Assembly (NCBI RefSeq): GCF_003144245.1
Contig: NW_020289984.1
Coordinates: forward strand, 62,001 to 126,000
Length of the DNA stretch: 64,000 nucleotides
Direction of reading: 5' to 3'
Source of the DNA: Jaminaea rosea
Lineage: Eukaryota; Basidiomycota; Exobasidiomycetes; Microstromatales
Shown here: positions 29,983-40,800 of the stretch, piece by piece
How positions within the stretch are numbered: position 1 is the first letter of the stretch
Layout of the letters: each line of letters opens with the position of its first letter
Notes under the pieces: model-generated
Seen by the model: only the letters and a program-made list of their open reading frames with translations
Told to the model about the DNA's origin: nothing
The model's database searches: none
Translations under genes and position numbers: made by a program

Positions 29983-30523
29983 ATGATCTGCCTCAGCCCT
30001 CGCTTCATCACTTTCGTTCTGGCGAGCAGCATCGCTTTACTTGGAGCTGCTCATGCTCTGCCCTCTGACATGGTCAACCGCGAGGACCGTGAGCCGTAGG
30101 ACCAGCCGCTGACGATGTGAGCTCGAACTGACCAACGATACCTGCTGGCGGCACACACGTTCAGGCGCCATGATGCAAGCTCGCGAAGAGCTCGCCGCTC
30201 GCTACCAATCCTTTCAAGCCGCTGCAGGTGATGTGCTGCTTCGAAGGAACGCCAGTTGTGTGAGCACTGCGAGCCGTACTGACTGCACCATCCATCTATC
30301 GAAGGGAAAGCCTGATTAGCGCTCTTTTTCGCCATGCGCAGGACTGTTGCAACTCGTGCAAAGGGACCAGTCTCGGGAATACGCTTCAGTGAGTGTCGAT
30401 GTCGCGGTTGCCACTGGCGTAGCCCAGAAGATACTGTAGCAAGTGCTCGACACCTGCTTACACCTTTCTTCCGCGTCTGTCAGGTGCCACCACTGCTGCG
30501 GAGACTGTACGCCGGGAATGTAG
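29983..30523 (+). CDS. Secreted Cys-rich prepropeptide-like protein (SSP2)
   Basis: Four exons: 29983-30088, 30165-30259, 30342-30388 and 30484-30523. Spliced length is 288 nt (95 residues). Introns of 76, 82 and 95 nt have GTGAGC/GTGAGC/GTGAGT donors; the first two have clear CTGAC branch sites. Residues 1-25 form a signal peptide (FITFVLASSIALLGAAHA). Residues 26-61 are a charged linker without cysteine. Then R62-R63, a Kex2-type site, comes just before a 32-residue end with eight cysteines at 67, 69, 70, 73, 84, 87, 88 and 91 (NASCDCCNSCKG ... QCHHCCGDCTPGM). The last two introns lie right after Cys67 (phase 0) and right before Cys84 (phase 2), exactly as in SSP3. Not recognised; a processed secreted peptide is inferred. 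Intron retention gives other short ends. Confidence 0.7.
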
Positions 30524-31523
30524 AGAATGAGGGATCGCTGAGGGCGTGATGCCCAAAATACTCTCGAAGGTGAAGAGGGGGCTTTGTAGCCGCTGCTGAT
30601 TCGCACTGTGAAAAGCCTGAAGTTCGCCAGCGAGGCACGATTGATCCTCATCAGCTGCCAGTAAATGTTATGATACGTGCACACCTTCGTGCTTCAGCGT
30701 TGTCAGGGAGTCCCTCGACATAGTGACTCAAGGTCCGGTCATCACGTACCAGCGGGCTGACGGGCTTCAATCGTATAGCTACGGCGCAGCGCTTTCATCA
30801 GAGCTCTCCCCAATCCGGATAGCTTCCTCGTTCAGAAGCGGCCCTGTTGCCCATTGCCTTGGCTGTCGAATGTAAACAGAGGCCGGTCACGAGGCCGAAG
30901 GCTTATCACTGCTCAATCCATGCATCAGGGCGGATACAATTGCCCTGGGAAAAGGGCAAGCCGAGATTGCTTTCGCTCCCATCGAGACGCGCTCGCTCGC
31001 TCGCTTATGGTATGATTGACTTTGATGGAGGTGCTGCAGCTGACGTCGGTTTCTGCTTGCTGGCTGTGGGTGGAAGTCAACGCAATCAAATGAACAGCAC
31101 GTGTCTCCACGAGGGCAGGTCGCTGATGACCTCATGTGACTCTGTCTTTGAGCTCGAAAAGCTTATCATCGCCGGAGCATTGCGGCCGGCCTCGCCCTCG
31201 CTCGTAGGCAGTAAGTCTGCGTGCCATGCTCAGCACATTTCTGGCTGCCCTACTGTGGTGATTCCATGTCTTGGCGGCTGATGATGAGTCGCCGCTACAT
31301 ACCTCGCGCTTGATCAGCGCCAGCTCTGTCGCGGACCGCCTCAATCAATTGCGGAGGCACAGTGGTGGCATCGTCGGCGTTGCATGTGCAACCCTGTGAC
31401 CCGCCTTTCCCATGACCTGCTCCGACTATTGCTGGGAGTTGAATGTAGGTGAAGAGATATGAGAGGGTTTTTCTCTCCCTCCCTTCTTGCCGACCGAGTC
31501 TCACACCTCCTTTTGTGAACAGT
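30524..31523. other. Intergenic, 1.0 kb, no gene seen
   Basis: Between SSP2 and SSP3. A 144-codon frame at 30847-31281 begins at a non-ATG codon, has no domain and is not called. No third family member was found here. Confidence 0.5.
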
Positions 31524-31910
31524 ATGAAGCTCTTCTTTGCCGGACAACACCTCTTGGCTCTGCTCAGCGTCATCGCTGTCTGTGGGACTGTCTTCGCCCT
31601 ACACGTCCCTATAGACCCCCTTGCCGCTCAGTATGAAGTGCGCACGACTCAGCAAGATGACTGCGTACGTTCTGAGAGACCAACGAGCGGACTTAGGCCA
31701 TTGCATTGCTGACGTTCCTCTTCTTCTGTCGTACAGACGAAATGCGCGCAGTGCTCAGACAACACTGTCTGGACTCAATCGTAAGTAGCGGTGACATCAT
31801 CGACGGAGTGGAGACTGACAAAGTAGACGGCGACATCATTCTTTGCACTCTGCGCTCCTCACAGCTGCAGTGACGCTTGCAAAAACTGCGGTGGTGGCCG
31901 CAAGGAGTAA
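31524..31910 (+). CDS. Secreted Cys-rich protein (SSP3), paralogue of SSP2
   Basis: Three exons: 31524-31664, 31737-31780 and 31865-31910, 231 nt spliced, 76 residues. Introns of 72 and 84 nt have GTACGT and GTAAGT donors and CTGAC branch sites. The signal peptide is MKLFFAGQHLLALLSVIAVC with cleavage near FA (residue 25). A short linker (LHVPIDPLAAQYEVRTTQQD) leads to six cysteines at 47, 50, 53, 63, 67 and 70, then GGGRKE. The frame C-x2-C-x2-C-x9-C-x3-C-x2-C matches SSP2 (x10 there). The introns lie directly after the first Cys (phase 0) and directly before the fourth (phase 2), as in SSP2. Two acceptors six bases apart (31864 and 31870) would give forms with or without Cys63-Ser64. No dibasic site is present. 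Function unknown. Confidence 0.72.
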
Positions 31911-32469
31911 CCATGGAGAATTAGACGCTCTCGACGGTCAAAACTATTGAGGACGCAAAGCGAGGAGGAGGCGCATGGGCGGTGGGAACGTTTGCCATGT
32001 GGGGTCCAGTAGCAGCCACAGAACCTGCTTCCAGATGCGTCTTGACCGAAGTGTCGTCCTTGCTACTCTGCCCTATCCACCTTTCGATCTCAATTTGCAT
32101 TTCCTCCTGTGTCTTATCAGCCCCAATGCACACCACTGCGTGTCCCTCCTTCCTTTCACCTGCGCCACTTGTGACGATGCGATTCGGTGATGGTCGGGAA
32201 GATCTCTCACCTTGACCGGCGATTGCGGGCCGCTTTGAGCGGCAAATGTCGAACGCCTTCCAATTGTCGAGTGATGGCATCATGTCGAGGCCTTGACTGT
32301 CATCCAAGGATGCGTTCTTTGGGAGCCAAGGAAGGGGCTGCCACCTTGGCGTGCGCCTTCGGAGATGCCGCCGGTTCGCGCTGCAAGCTGACGGCTCCCG
32401 CTGCTTGACTTGCCTCGTCCCGTGCCTCCGCCACTCGAGGCGCATCTTTCGTGTCCTTCCTCACCACCA
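31911..32469. other. Intergenic, about 560 bases, no gene seen
   Basis: 3' flank of SSP3 and promoter/leader of PSO2. No supported feature. Confidence 0.5.
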
Positions 32470-32886
32470 ATGCCTCCTCACTCCCCCTCACCGCGGGGTG
32501 CGGCGTCCTCATCATCTACAACCAACAACAAACGCAAACGCAGCAATGCTGGCAACAATGGCTCATCATCACTGCTCAACTTTTGGGGGGCCAGAGCGGG
32601 CCCGGCTCCAGCTGCTACGAGTCCATCCAAGAAGTCAAGAGAGGAGATCGAGATGGAGTGGGCCATGAAAGAGAGCCTCAAGGCGTACCAAGCGGAACAG
32701 AAAACGTCTGAATGTCATGACCAGGATGTTGGCGCTGAGGCAAAGGTGCAAAGCCGCGTTCGCCGGCCTTCCCCTGCCCACATCGTTGAAGATGCAGCTC
32801 AGCAATCATCATGCGTCAGTCCTCCAACTGGCGTCGCTTCATCTTCAAAGGTGACTCTCGACGCGACGAATGCGCAGCAAGAGGAA

Positions 32887-32922
<36 letters not shown>

Positions 32923-35337
32923 ATCACGGAGCTGCCACCTGGCATGCCCCCCTGCATCGCTATGCCTGACCCAACCACCAGCTCCTCGTCATCCCGGGAC
33001 GCCTTTTCCCTCCTTATGTCCAACACCAACGTCGTCCCCACTACACAAGCAACGTCCCCTTCCCTGCCTCGCGCAACCCACTCCCTCTCCACCCTACCTG
33101 CCATGTTCGGCTCCCCCTCTGCAGCCGACGCCGACCCACTCCTCACTCCTTCGACGCTCCTCAAACTTTGGACCCACAGTGACCAGGTCGAAGCTCGCAA
33201 TCGCCTCAAACGCGGGACACGTAAACCGCGCGAGGTTCCCTTTTACAAGGTCCTTTTCGGCATGCCACTAAGCGTCGATGCATTCCGCTTTGGAGCTATA
33301 CCGGGGTGTGTGGGGTACTTTCTGTCGCATGCCCATTCGGATCATTATGCCGGGTTGAGTCCGAGCTGGAATGCTGGGCCAATCTACTGCTCAAAGACCA
33401 CGGCCAATCTGATGGTCAGCAGTCTGGGAGTCAAGGAGGAATTCGTTCATACACTGCCCTACGAGGAAGAGTGGGAGGTGCCTGGTAGCGGAGGTGTGAA
33501 GGTCACTCTCCTGCCGGCGAATCACTGTCCAGGCTCCTGTGTCTTCCTCTTCAAAGGGCCACGAACGGCATACATTCTTCCCAAGCCTGCTCCTGGACTT
33601 GGCATCCCCGCTCCAAGCCCACTGCCCTGCATTGACCCCCGCACCGGTCGGGAAAAGGAATGGGCTTACCTCCATTGTGGCGACTTTCGTGCTTCACCCG
33701 CTCTCACCGAGCATCCGAGCCTCAAGAATGTGCACTTGGACGTCATATACCTCGATACCACTTACCTCAATCCGCGCTACTGCTTCCCCGCGCAAGAAGA
33801 GGTCGTGAGGGAGTGCGCGCAATGCGCTTGGGAGAACTTGGGCAGCAAAGAGGAGAGGGACAAGGCCGAGAGGCAGCGACGAGAATGGGAGCAGGCTGGT
33901 TGGAGGATCGCAGAGGAGGAGGGATGGAGAAGGGAGAAGGGGGAGAGAGAAGGCGAAGCGAAGCGCAGGCTCAAATACGAGACAGAGCGCAAAGGGATGA
34001 AGGGCTGGTTGGGCAAGGGCGAGGATACTGATGAGAATAAGGTCAAGGCCGAGGACAACGATGATCTGGGGGAAGACGGCGATGAGGACGAGGAAGCTGC
34101 CTGGCGAGACGCTCACGCTCAGATGCGCAAGGAAGAGGGAGGCTACCTTGACGGCGATGATGACGAGCTGCAAGGCGAGGACGAGCTGCTCAACGGCATG
34201 GACCTGGTCGATGCAGCCGAGCTCGAGCAAGAGCTCGCAGAGGATGGCGGGCAGGATTCACCGACCAAAGAGGAGACAGACACGCTGCCTCGCCGCATCA
34301 AAGAGGAGCCGCGCACCCCATCACCTCCGCTGATAGATGAGAAGAAGAAGATCCCGCTCTCATCGACAAGCCCGGGAATTGTAGGCGCGCGAGTCCTCTC
34401 AGTACTGCAGAAAGACGCCAAAGCTTACGAGGAAAGCGACGAAGATTCCGGACAGCCGGGCCTACCCTTCTGGAAGCAAGTGGAGAAGAGCCGCCTGGCT
34501 GCGGGTTCGAGCGAATACGTCGACCTGGACCAAGTAGGCGTCAATGTTGAGCCCGGCCAGTCACGTCTCGCATTCGGGCAGGGCAGCAAGCAAGCGCCCA
34601 AAGAAGAAGACAAGGCTGCACCCTCCTCGTCTACCAGCGTCGTCGCGCCTAGCGTCCCACGCCCCTTGGCTGGCCGCCTGTTGATCGTGGTCGGCACCTA
34701 CTCGATTGGCAAAGAGAAGATTGCACTGAGCATCGCCCTTCGCCTTGGGACGCGCATATTCTGCACTACGCCCAGCAAATACCGCATCTTTTCTCAGCTG
34801 GAGGACGAGCCTCTTCTCCAATCTCTTCTGACCTCGGACCCAACAAAGGCAGCCGTGCACGTCACCAGCCTATTCGGGGTCAACTACGAGTCTCTTCGCG
34901 CCCACCTGGACGTGTTGCGACGCAAGCACGGAGCAGACTTCGAGCGCTGTATCGCCTTTCGACCCACAGGCTGGTCGTATCGTCCCCCACCGGGTGCGGG
35001 CCAAGCTTCCCCTACCTCGCCCACCGATCTGGCCAAATTGATCCACGCCAATCAAACACGCCCACGCTACGCCTGGCGTTCCTCTTTCCGGCCCACTCGC
35101 GACTCTACGGCTCAGGTTCAGATCTATGGCGTGCCCTACTCTGAGCATAGCAGCTTCTTTGAGCTGACGGCGTTCGCACTTAGCGTGGGGAAGGGGTGGG
35201 ATCGAATCGTTCCTACGGTCAATGTGGGGAACAAGGCGAGTAGGGCCAAGATGGAGGCGTGGGTCAAGGCGTGGAGGAGGGAGAGGGAGAAGAGAGGAGG
35301 CAAGAAAGTGCAAGGGAGGGATGAGCAATATTTCTGA
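32470..35337 (+). CDS. PSO2: DNA interstrand cross-link repair nuclease Pso2/Snm1
   Basis: Single exon, 955 residues from the ATG at 32470. The N-terminus is Ser/Pro-rich with KRKR and a run of 11 Asp near residue 140. The metallo-beta-lactamase/beta-CASP nuclease starts near residue 255 (FYKVLFGMPLSVDAFRF). Residues 287-292 are H-A-H-S-D-H, the HxHxDH metal site; later come LPANHCPGSCVFLF, LHCGDFRAS and DVIYLDTTYLNPRYCFP. After about residue 459 there is a 270-residue Glu/Lys/Asp-rich insertion. The beta-CASP part then resumes (LIVVGTYSIGKEKIALSIAL, FRPTGWSY, VPYSEHSSFFEL). Family members trim DNA ends at interstrand cross-links in the nucleus. The insertion sits between the two halves of the nuclease and is the unusual part. 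The gene is convergent with the prolyl-tRNA synthetase gene (89 bases between stops). Confidence 0.93.
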
Positions 35338-35426
35338 GCCTAGGGACGTGTGGTGATCGTGGGAAGGGATAAAGATCCATGCTGTATTTGTATCCATGAC
35401 ATTATTTTGGCATTCGTTCCAGACCC

Positions 35427-37433
35427 TCATCGTTGCCTCGCAACACTCCACTCTACCTCTCCCTCCCTTGGCCTCTTGTTCCGCCTCACGACCCAAACGC
35501 TACCCACACCCAGGGCATCCATCTCCTTCAACCTGGCGCCCACACCTACAGCGTGGCGATCGTCCACGAGCAGCCGAGTGTCCGGCGAGTCCGGACCGTC
35601 AAGCTCGGCGATCAGCTTCTCGACTTCTGAGCAAGCTCGCGCATCTTCCTCCGCGAGGACAATCGCATGCGTGTACGGAGCCAGCCATTTGGGCCAAAGG
35701 AGACCTGGCTTTCCCTTCTCTCCGTCCCCTTGCTGAGCCTTCAACCACGCCTGCCTCGCCCGTATGGCAAGCACGCCCACCAATCTAGTCACCCCCAATC
35801 CATAGCATCCCATCTGGGCGAAATGACGCTCCTGTCTGCCAGAAGAAGAGGGACGAGCAGCGAATTGATAGCCGAGCGCCCGGGTATAGCGATCTCCGAG
35901 GACGAAGGTGTGACCCACTTCGATTGCTTTGCGTTTCGTGAGCGTGCCTGCGGAGCAGGAGGGGCAGGAAGTCGAACCCGAGCCCGTCTGCGTTGCCTGT
36001 GGAAGATCGATGTACTCCCACCCACGAGGGCCGGCGGGGAAGAAGTCGCGCAACTCGGGGGAGCTTGGCTCGACGTTGCACAATTCCAAGCCGTTCGTAG
36101 TATCAGCGGCAGCGGTCCTCTGGTCACTGGCCAGTACCAGCGCTCGACGAATGGCCTCCTCTACGTCTTCTCCCTCTACGCCGGCGCAGCTTCTCTCTGC
36201 AATGACGTTGAGGTGTTGGAAGCGACCGAGGATAGGGCCCTCTGGCCGTTCGCGCCAGTCCCACGGTTGCCAAGATGCGCCGGACGACCTTGACGACGAT
36301 GGGTAGACGCGCTTCATATCGGCGACGAGCTTGGCCGAGTCTAACCCCTTGAAGTCGCGTGGCATGACTACAGCAGTAAGCGCTGCCTCCTCCAAAGTAT
36401 GCCCGGGCTCTGCATTCGTGTAGAGGTGAACGTCCAGATCTTGCCAGACTGCGGGAGGCTGCCGTGATGATGAGGGTTCCCCTGTTGTACCGTCATTGGC
36501 TGCCGCCGCTTCCGCCACCTCAACATTTGCGGCATATCCGCACGAGCTGCATGCAACGATGACATCCTCCCCCGCCTCATCCTCTACATGGTACTCATGA
36601 CTCCTACTACCACCCATGGCTCCACTATCCGCCTCTGCCACTCGCCATCGACCCTCCACCTGCGAGCCAAAGAGGCGCTGCATGACCCTCCCGTATGCCG
36701 TCTGGACAGCCTCGTACGATACGAGAGCGGAAGGTGTGTCCTCGTCAAATGTGTAGAGGTCCTTCATGAGAAACTCTCGCGTCCTCAAAAGACCGAGTCG
36801 AGGCCGAGGCTCATCGCGATGCTTGCGGGTGATCTGATAGACTTTGACAGGTAGATGCTTGTAGGTTTGAATGTCGCTGGATATGAGGCGTGTGACCTCT
36901 TCTTCATGCGTGGGGGCGAGCAACCACTCCCCTCCTCTCCTATCCTTCAATCTATACAGCTCACTGCCCATCGCCTCGAGTCTTCCGCTCTTTCGCCAAC
37001 CCGCCTGAGGAAGTAGGGTAGGCATATCGATGCGCTGAGCGCCGATGCCTTGCATCTCTTGATCGATGATCGACGAGATGGAGCGCAGCAGGTGGAGGCC
37101 TGGGCCGAGGAAGGTGTACACTCCGGAGGAGGATTGGCGAATGTACCCTCCCAGAGTGAGCTGATGGAGGGCCTCTTCCGCTGAGCCTGGGACGGGGTGT
37201 GCGGGTGTTGAAGAGGACACGTCGGGGGAGGTAGCCTTGCCTTTGCCTTTTGGGTCGGAGGCAGGCGCTTGCGGCATATAGAGACGGGAGGCGTACGTGA
37301 TGCTGGATTGGCGGCCGGTCCGATTTGAATTGTATCGACGAGCTGCGATGAGCGCCAGGGACTGGCGACCAAGACTGCTTGGTCTGATCGTAGTCATCAA
37401 AGCCATTGCGCCAGCCGCGGATGGACCGGCCAT
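35427..37433 (-). CDS. AIM10: Mitochondrial prolyl-tRNA synthetase, bacterial type
   Basis: Single exon, 668 residues. The first 45 residues are rich in Arg/Ser/Ala without acids (SSLGRQSLALIAARRYNSNR), a mitochondrial presequence. Class II motifs follow: motif 1 region GIGAQRIDMPTLLPQAGWRK, the TH-E loop LLAPTHEEEVTRL, motif 2 HRDEPRPRLGLLRTREFLMK with DLYTFDED, and motif 3 GCYGLGVTRLVGVL. The anticodon-binding domain ends the protein (LLWPKWLAPYTHAIVL). The enzyme charges mitochondrial tRNA-Pro (family knowledge). The segment between motifs 2 and 3 carries Ser/Ala-rich loops and is a shortened form of the bacterial editing insert region; whether it still edits cannot be told. It is divergent from the kinesin gene. 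Confidence 0.9.
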   Translation of the reverse strand: MAGPSAAGAMALMTTIRPSSLGRQSLALIAARRYNSNRTGRQSSITYASRLYMPQAPASDPKGKGKATSPDVSSSTPAHPVPGSAEEALHQLTLGGYIRQSSSGVYTFLGPGLHLLRSISSIIDQEMQGIGAQRIDMPTLLPQAGWRKSGRLEAMGSELYRLKDRRGGEWLLAPTHEEEVTRLISSDIQTYKHLPVKVYQITRKHRDEPRPRLGLLRTREFLMKDLYTFDEDTPSALVSYEAVQTAYGRVMQRLFGSQVEGRWRVAEADSGAMGGSRSHEYHVEDEAGEDVIVACSSCGYAANVEVAEAAAANDGTTGEPSSSRQPPAVWQDLDVHLYTNAEPGHTLEEAALTAVVMPRDFKGLDSAKLVADMKRVYPSSSRSSGASWQPWDWRERPEGPILGRFQHLNVIAERSCAGVEGEDVEEAIRRALVLASDQRTAAADTTNGLELCNVEPSSPELRDFFPAGPRGWEYIDLPQATQTGSGSTSCPSCSAGTLTKRKAIEVGHTFVLGDRYTRALGYQFAARPSSSGRQERHFAQMGCYGLGVTRLVGVLAIRARQAWLKAQQGDGEKGKPGLLWPKWLAPYTHAIVLAEEDARACSEVEKLIAELDGPDSPDTRLLVDDRHAVGVGARLKEMDALGVGSVWVVRRNKRPREGEVEWSVARQR

Positions 37434-37870
37434 CGTTGAATATCTCGAGTCGAGAAGAAGTCAATTGATTGAAAGCAGAAAGCGGACGGAGAGCGGGCCT
37501 AGTCTAAGCTCTTGCTCTTGCTTGCTCGGCTGCACGGAACCACCCACGAGGCAGCCAAAGTGTTGGACTGGTTGCACTTGGAGACGATGCGCCCGCGGCG
37601 GCGCTCGTGCTTGTGCTCGCCCTCCGGGCCGATGTCCGCTTCTCCGGCCGGCCTTGATTCCCTTCCTTTCCCTCATCATCACGACGACCAAGACTCGACT
37701 GCGGCTTCGATACCCTCTACGACCCACCATCGCCTCCATCTTCATGCCCATACCCTGAGTGACCGATCACTATCACGACCCTGCGCTACGCCAAGCCACG
37801 CCACTTGGGCGCACGCATATAGACTGCCTTCCCCTCTTTCCCCGCGTCTCTTTCCCCAACCCACGCAGCA
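37434..37870. promoter_or_regulatory. Divergent upstream region of prolyl-tRNA synthetase and kinesin-3
   Basis: 437 bases between divergent start codons, holding both promoters and leaders. C/T-rich toward the kinesin start. No exon seen. Confidence 0.55.
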
Positions 37871-40800
37871 ATGGCCGACTCAGGTAACATCAAAGTCGTC
37901 GTGCGCTGTCGTCCCCTCAACAGTCGAGAGCGGAATAGAGGGGCTTCCAAGCTCATCGACGTCAACGATCAGCATCAGCTCGTCCTCAACCCACCTAATG
38001 ATACGGATCAGAGGGAGAGCAATGCGCGCGCGACAAAGAAGAAGGCCATGCCTTTTTCGTTCGATAGGGCATACGATGAGGATACCGAGCAACGAACGCT
38101 CTTCGAGTATGTAGGGGTCGATCTGCTCGAGCATAGCTTCAATGGATTCAATACTGTGAGTGAGAGGAGCAAGCTGAAATTGACTTGGAGGAACTGACGC
38201 TGAGTCCACTCCTTTGCGCCACAGTGTGTCTTTGCCTAGTAAGCAAGGAGGCGTAGAGAACAGGATGATGTGATCGACGGGCTGAACATCTCTTTGCTCT
38301 TACTCGCAGCGGCCAGACTGGCTCCGGCAAGTCACATTCAATGGTGGGATACGCAGAAGCAAAGGTGCGTAATGACGCTGTCCAGGAGCAATCACTGTAC
38401 GCCTAGCTGATCATGCCATTCTCTCTTGCTGCGCAGGGTCTCATCCCTCTTACCTGCTCCAAGCTCTTCAACGACGCACAAGAGAAGATGGAACAGGATC
38501 CGAATCTGGTAAGGCGCTGCACGAACCACTCTCGCGATCCTCTCCCGCTGATTCCACCCATGCCTTTGCCCGCACGCAGCGGATCCGTGTCGAAGTCTCG
38601 TACATTGAGATTTACAACGAAAAGGTTCGTGACCTCCTCAACCCAAAGAACAAGGGCAATCTTAAAGTCCGAGAGCACCCTAGCTTGGGACCCTACGTCG
38701 AGGATCTGAGCAAGCTGGTAGTCTCGTCCTTCAGCGATGTGGAGAACTTGATGGATGAGGGCAACAAGGTGCGCCTTGAAGATGTCACAGGACCGTAAAC
38801 TGGCCCTCGCACTCACCCCATCACTCTGCGCCGTTCGTCCGTCCTCAGGCCCGCACCGTCGCTGCGACGAACATGAACGAGACGTCTTCGCGCTCGCACG
38901 CCGTATTCACCCTTGTCGTCACGCAGCGCCGCAAGGATGAGCAGACGGGTCTGGAGGCGGAGAAGGTGTCGCGCATCAGTCTCGTCGACTTGGCGGGGTC
39001 AGAAAGGGCCAACTCCACGGGGGCGACGGGGTCGCGACTGAAGGAGGTGAGCCGATGAGCGTGGTGAAGCATCTAGAGCAGCGCTGAGACCTTGTTCTGT
39101 CCTCACTGCGCCGCTGCAGGGCGCCAACATCAACCGCTCTCTCACTACGCTAGGCAAAGTCATCGCAGCCCTCGCAACAGCCAGCAGTGTCGAGGCGTCC
39201 GCCACATCAACGCCGCGGAGCAAGAAATCCGCCGCAGACCACGTACCCTATCGTGACTCGGTGCTCACTTGGCTGCTCAAGGACTCTCTGGGAGGCAACT
39301 CCAAGACGGCAATGATTGCGGCCATCTCGCCTGCTGACTATGAAGAGACATTGAGCACCCTGCGATATGCTGATCAGGCAAAGAAGATCAAGAACAAGGC
39401 CGTCGTCAACGAAGATCCCAATGCCAAACTCATCCGCGAGCTCAAGGAAGAGCTCGAGATGCTGCGTGCTCGCGCTGGTGGAGGAGCAGGCGGAGGCATG
39501 GGAGGCGCAGGCGAGTCAGGGTGGGACCCTTCTCTTCCACCTTCGCAGCAGGTGGTCCGCTACCAGACCAAATCGGGTGAAATGAAGACGGTCACAAAAG
39601 CGGAGCTGCAGGAGCAGATGGAGCAGAATGAGAAGTTGATGAGCAGCCTCAATGAAAGTTGGGAAGAGAAGCTGCAGAGAACGCAGGAGATCCAGCTGGA
39701 GAGGGAGAAGGCTCTGGAGGAGTTGGGCATCACGATCGATAAGGTGAGAGTGGCAGGGGCGTGCTTGATATGAGATCGTCTAGCTAACGTGCTATCCCTT
39801 GGCTACTCCCTCGCCAGGGCAACGTGGGCGTTCACGCCCCGAAAAACCTTCCCCATCTGGTCAACCTCAACGAAGATGCCCTCATGAACGAATGCCTCAT
39901 CTACCAGCTCAAGCCGGGCACCACCGTGGTAGGCAATCTCGACGCTCCCTCATCTTCGGTCCAGATCCGTCTCTCTGGCAGCAATATCCTTGCAGAGCAC
40001 TGTCGCTTTACCAACGATGACGAGGGCGTGGTCACTCTGCACGCCATGCCCGATAGCATGACGATGGTCAATGGCAAGAGGATCCTACCCGCAAATCCGA
40101 AGCGACTCCGCTCAGGGTACCGCGTCATTTTGGGCGACTTTCATGTGTTTCGCGTCAATAACCCGAGCGAGGTTCGCAAGGCGCGGGCGGCACAGAGACC
40201 GGACTCGCCAGCCTCAGAGGATGGGCAGGACGTAGATTGGACGTATGCGCGGCGAGAGGCGATCATGAACCACCTCAATGGTCAAGGGCAGGATGTTGGG
40301 CTTGACCATCTCAGCAACGAAGACCTTGACCGTCTCTTCGACGACATCTCGCGTGTTCGCAACCGCAAGGCCGCGACCAGTAGGCCGGAGAGCAGACTCA
40401 GCTCCGCGTTGGATGGGTCTGAATCCTCTCCTCGGCCCTACTCGATGAGCACCTGGACGGACGACACCAGCGTGGAGGATCCTTGGAGTGACAGTATCGC
40501 GAGCACGAGACCGGCGTCAACGACGGTCGTAAGCGAGGATCCGGCGTTAGAGGCCCCGCCGTCCATTGAGAAGGAGGCGGCGATGCTTCGTGCTACGATC
40601 CAGGAGTATGAGCAGAAGTTTCAGAAGCTCGGCGTCAATGTGGCCGCAGCGCAGGAAGAGCCGCCCCTCACGCCACGGCAAAGGCAGGTTGCTCTGGATG
40701 CGCTGGCAAAGTGGCGCACGCGCACCACGGTCTCCATGGCAGAGGACGTCCTGTCTCACGCTTCTGCGCTCAAGGAGGCCAATGTCATAGCGCGACAGCT

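Noticed and set aside
30847-31281. 144-codon frame between SSP2 and SSP3
   Set aside because: Non-ATG start, no signal peptide, no domain, no splice signals tying it to a neighbour.
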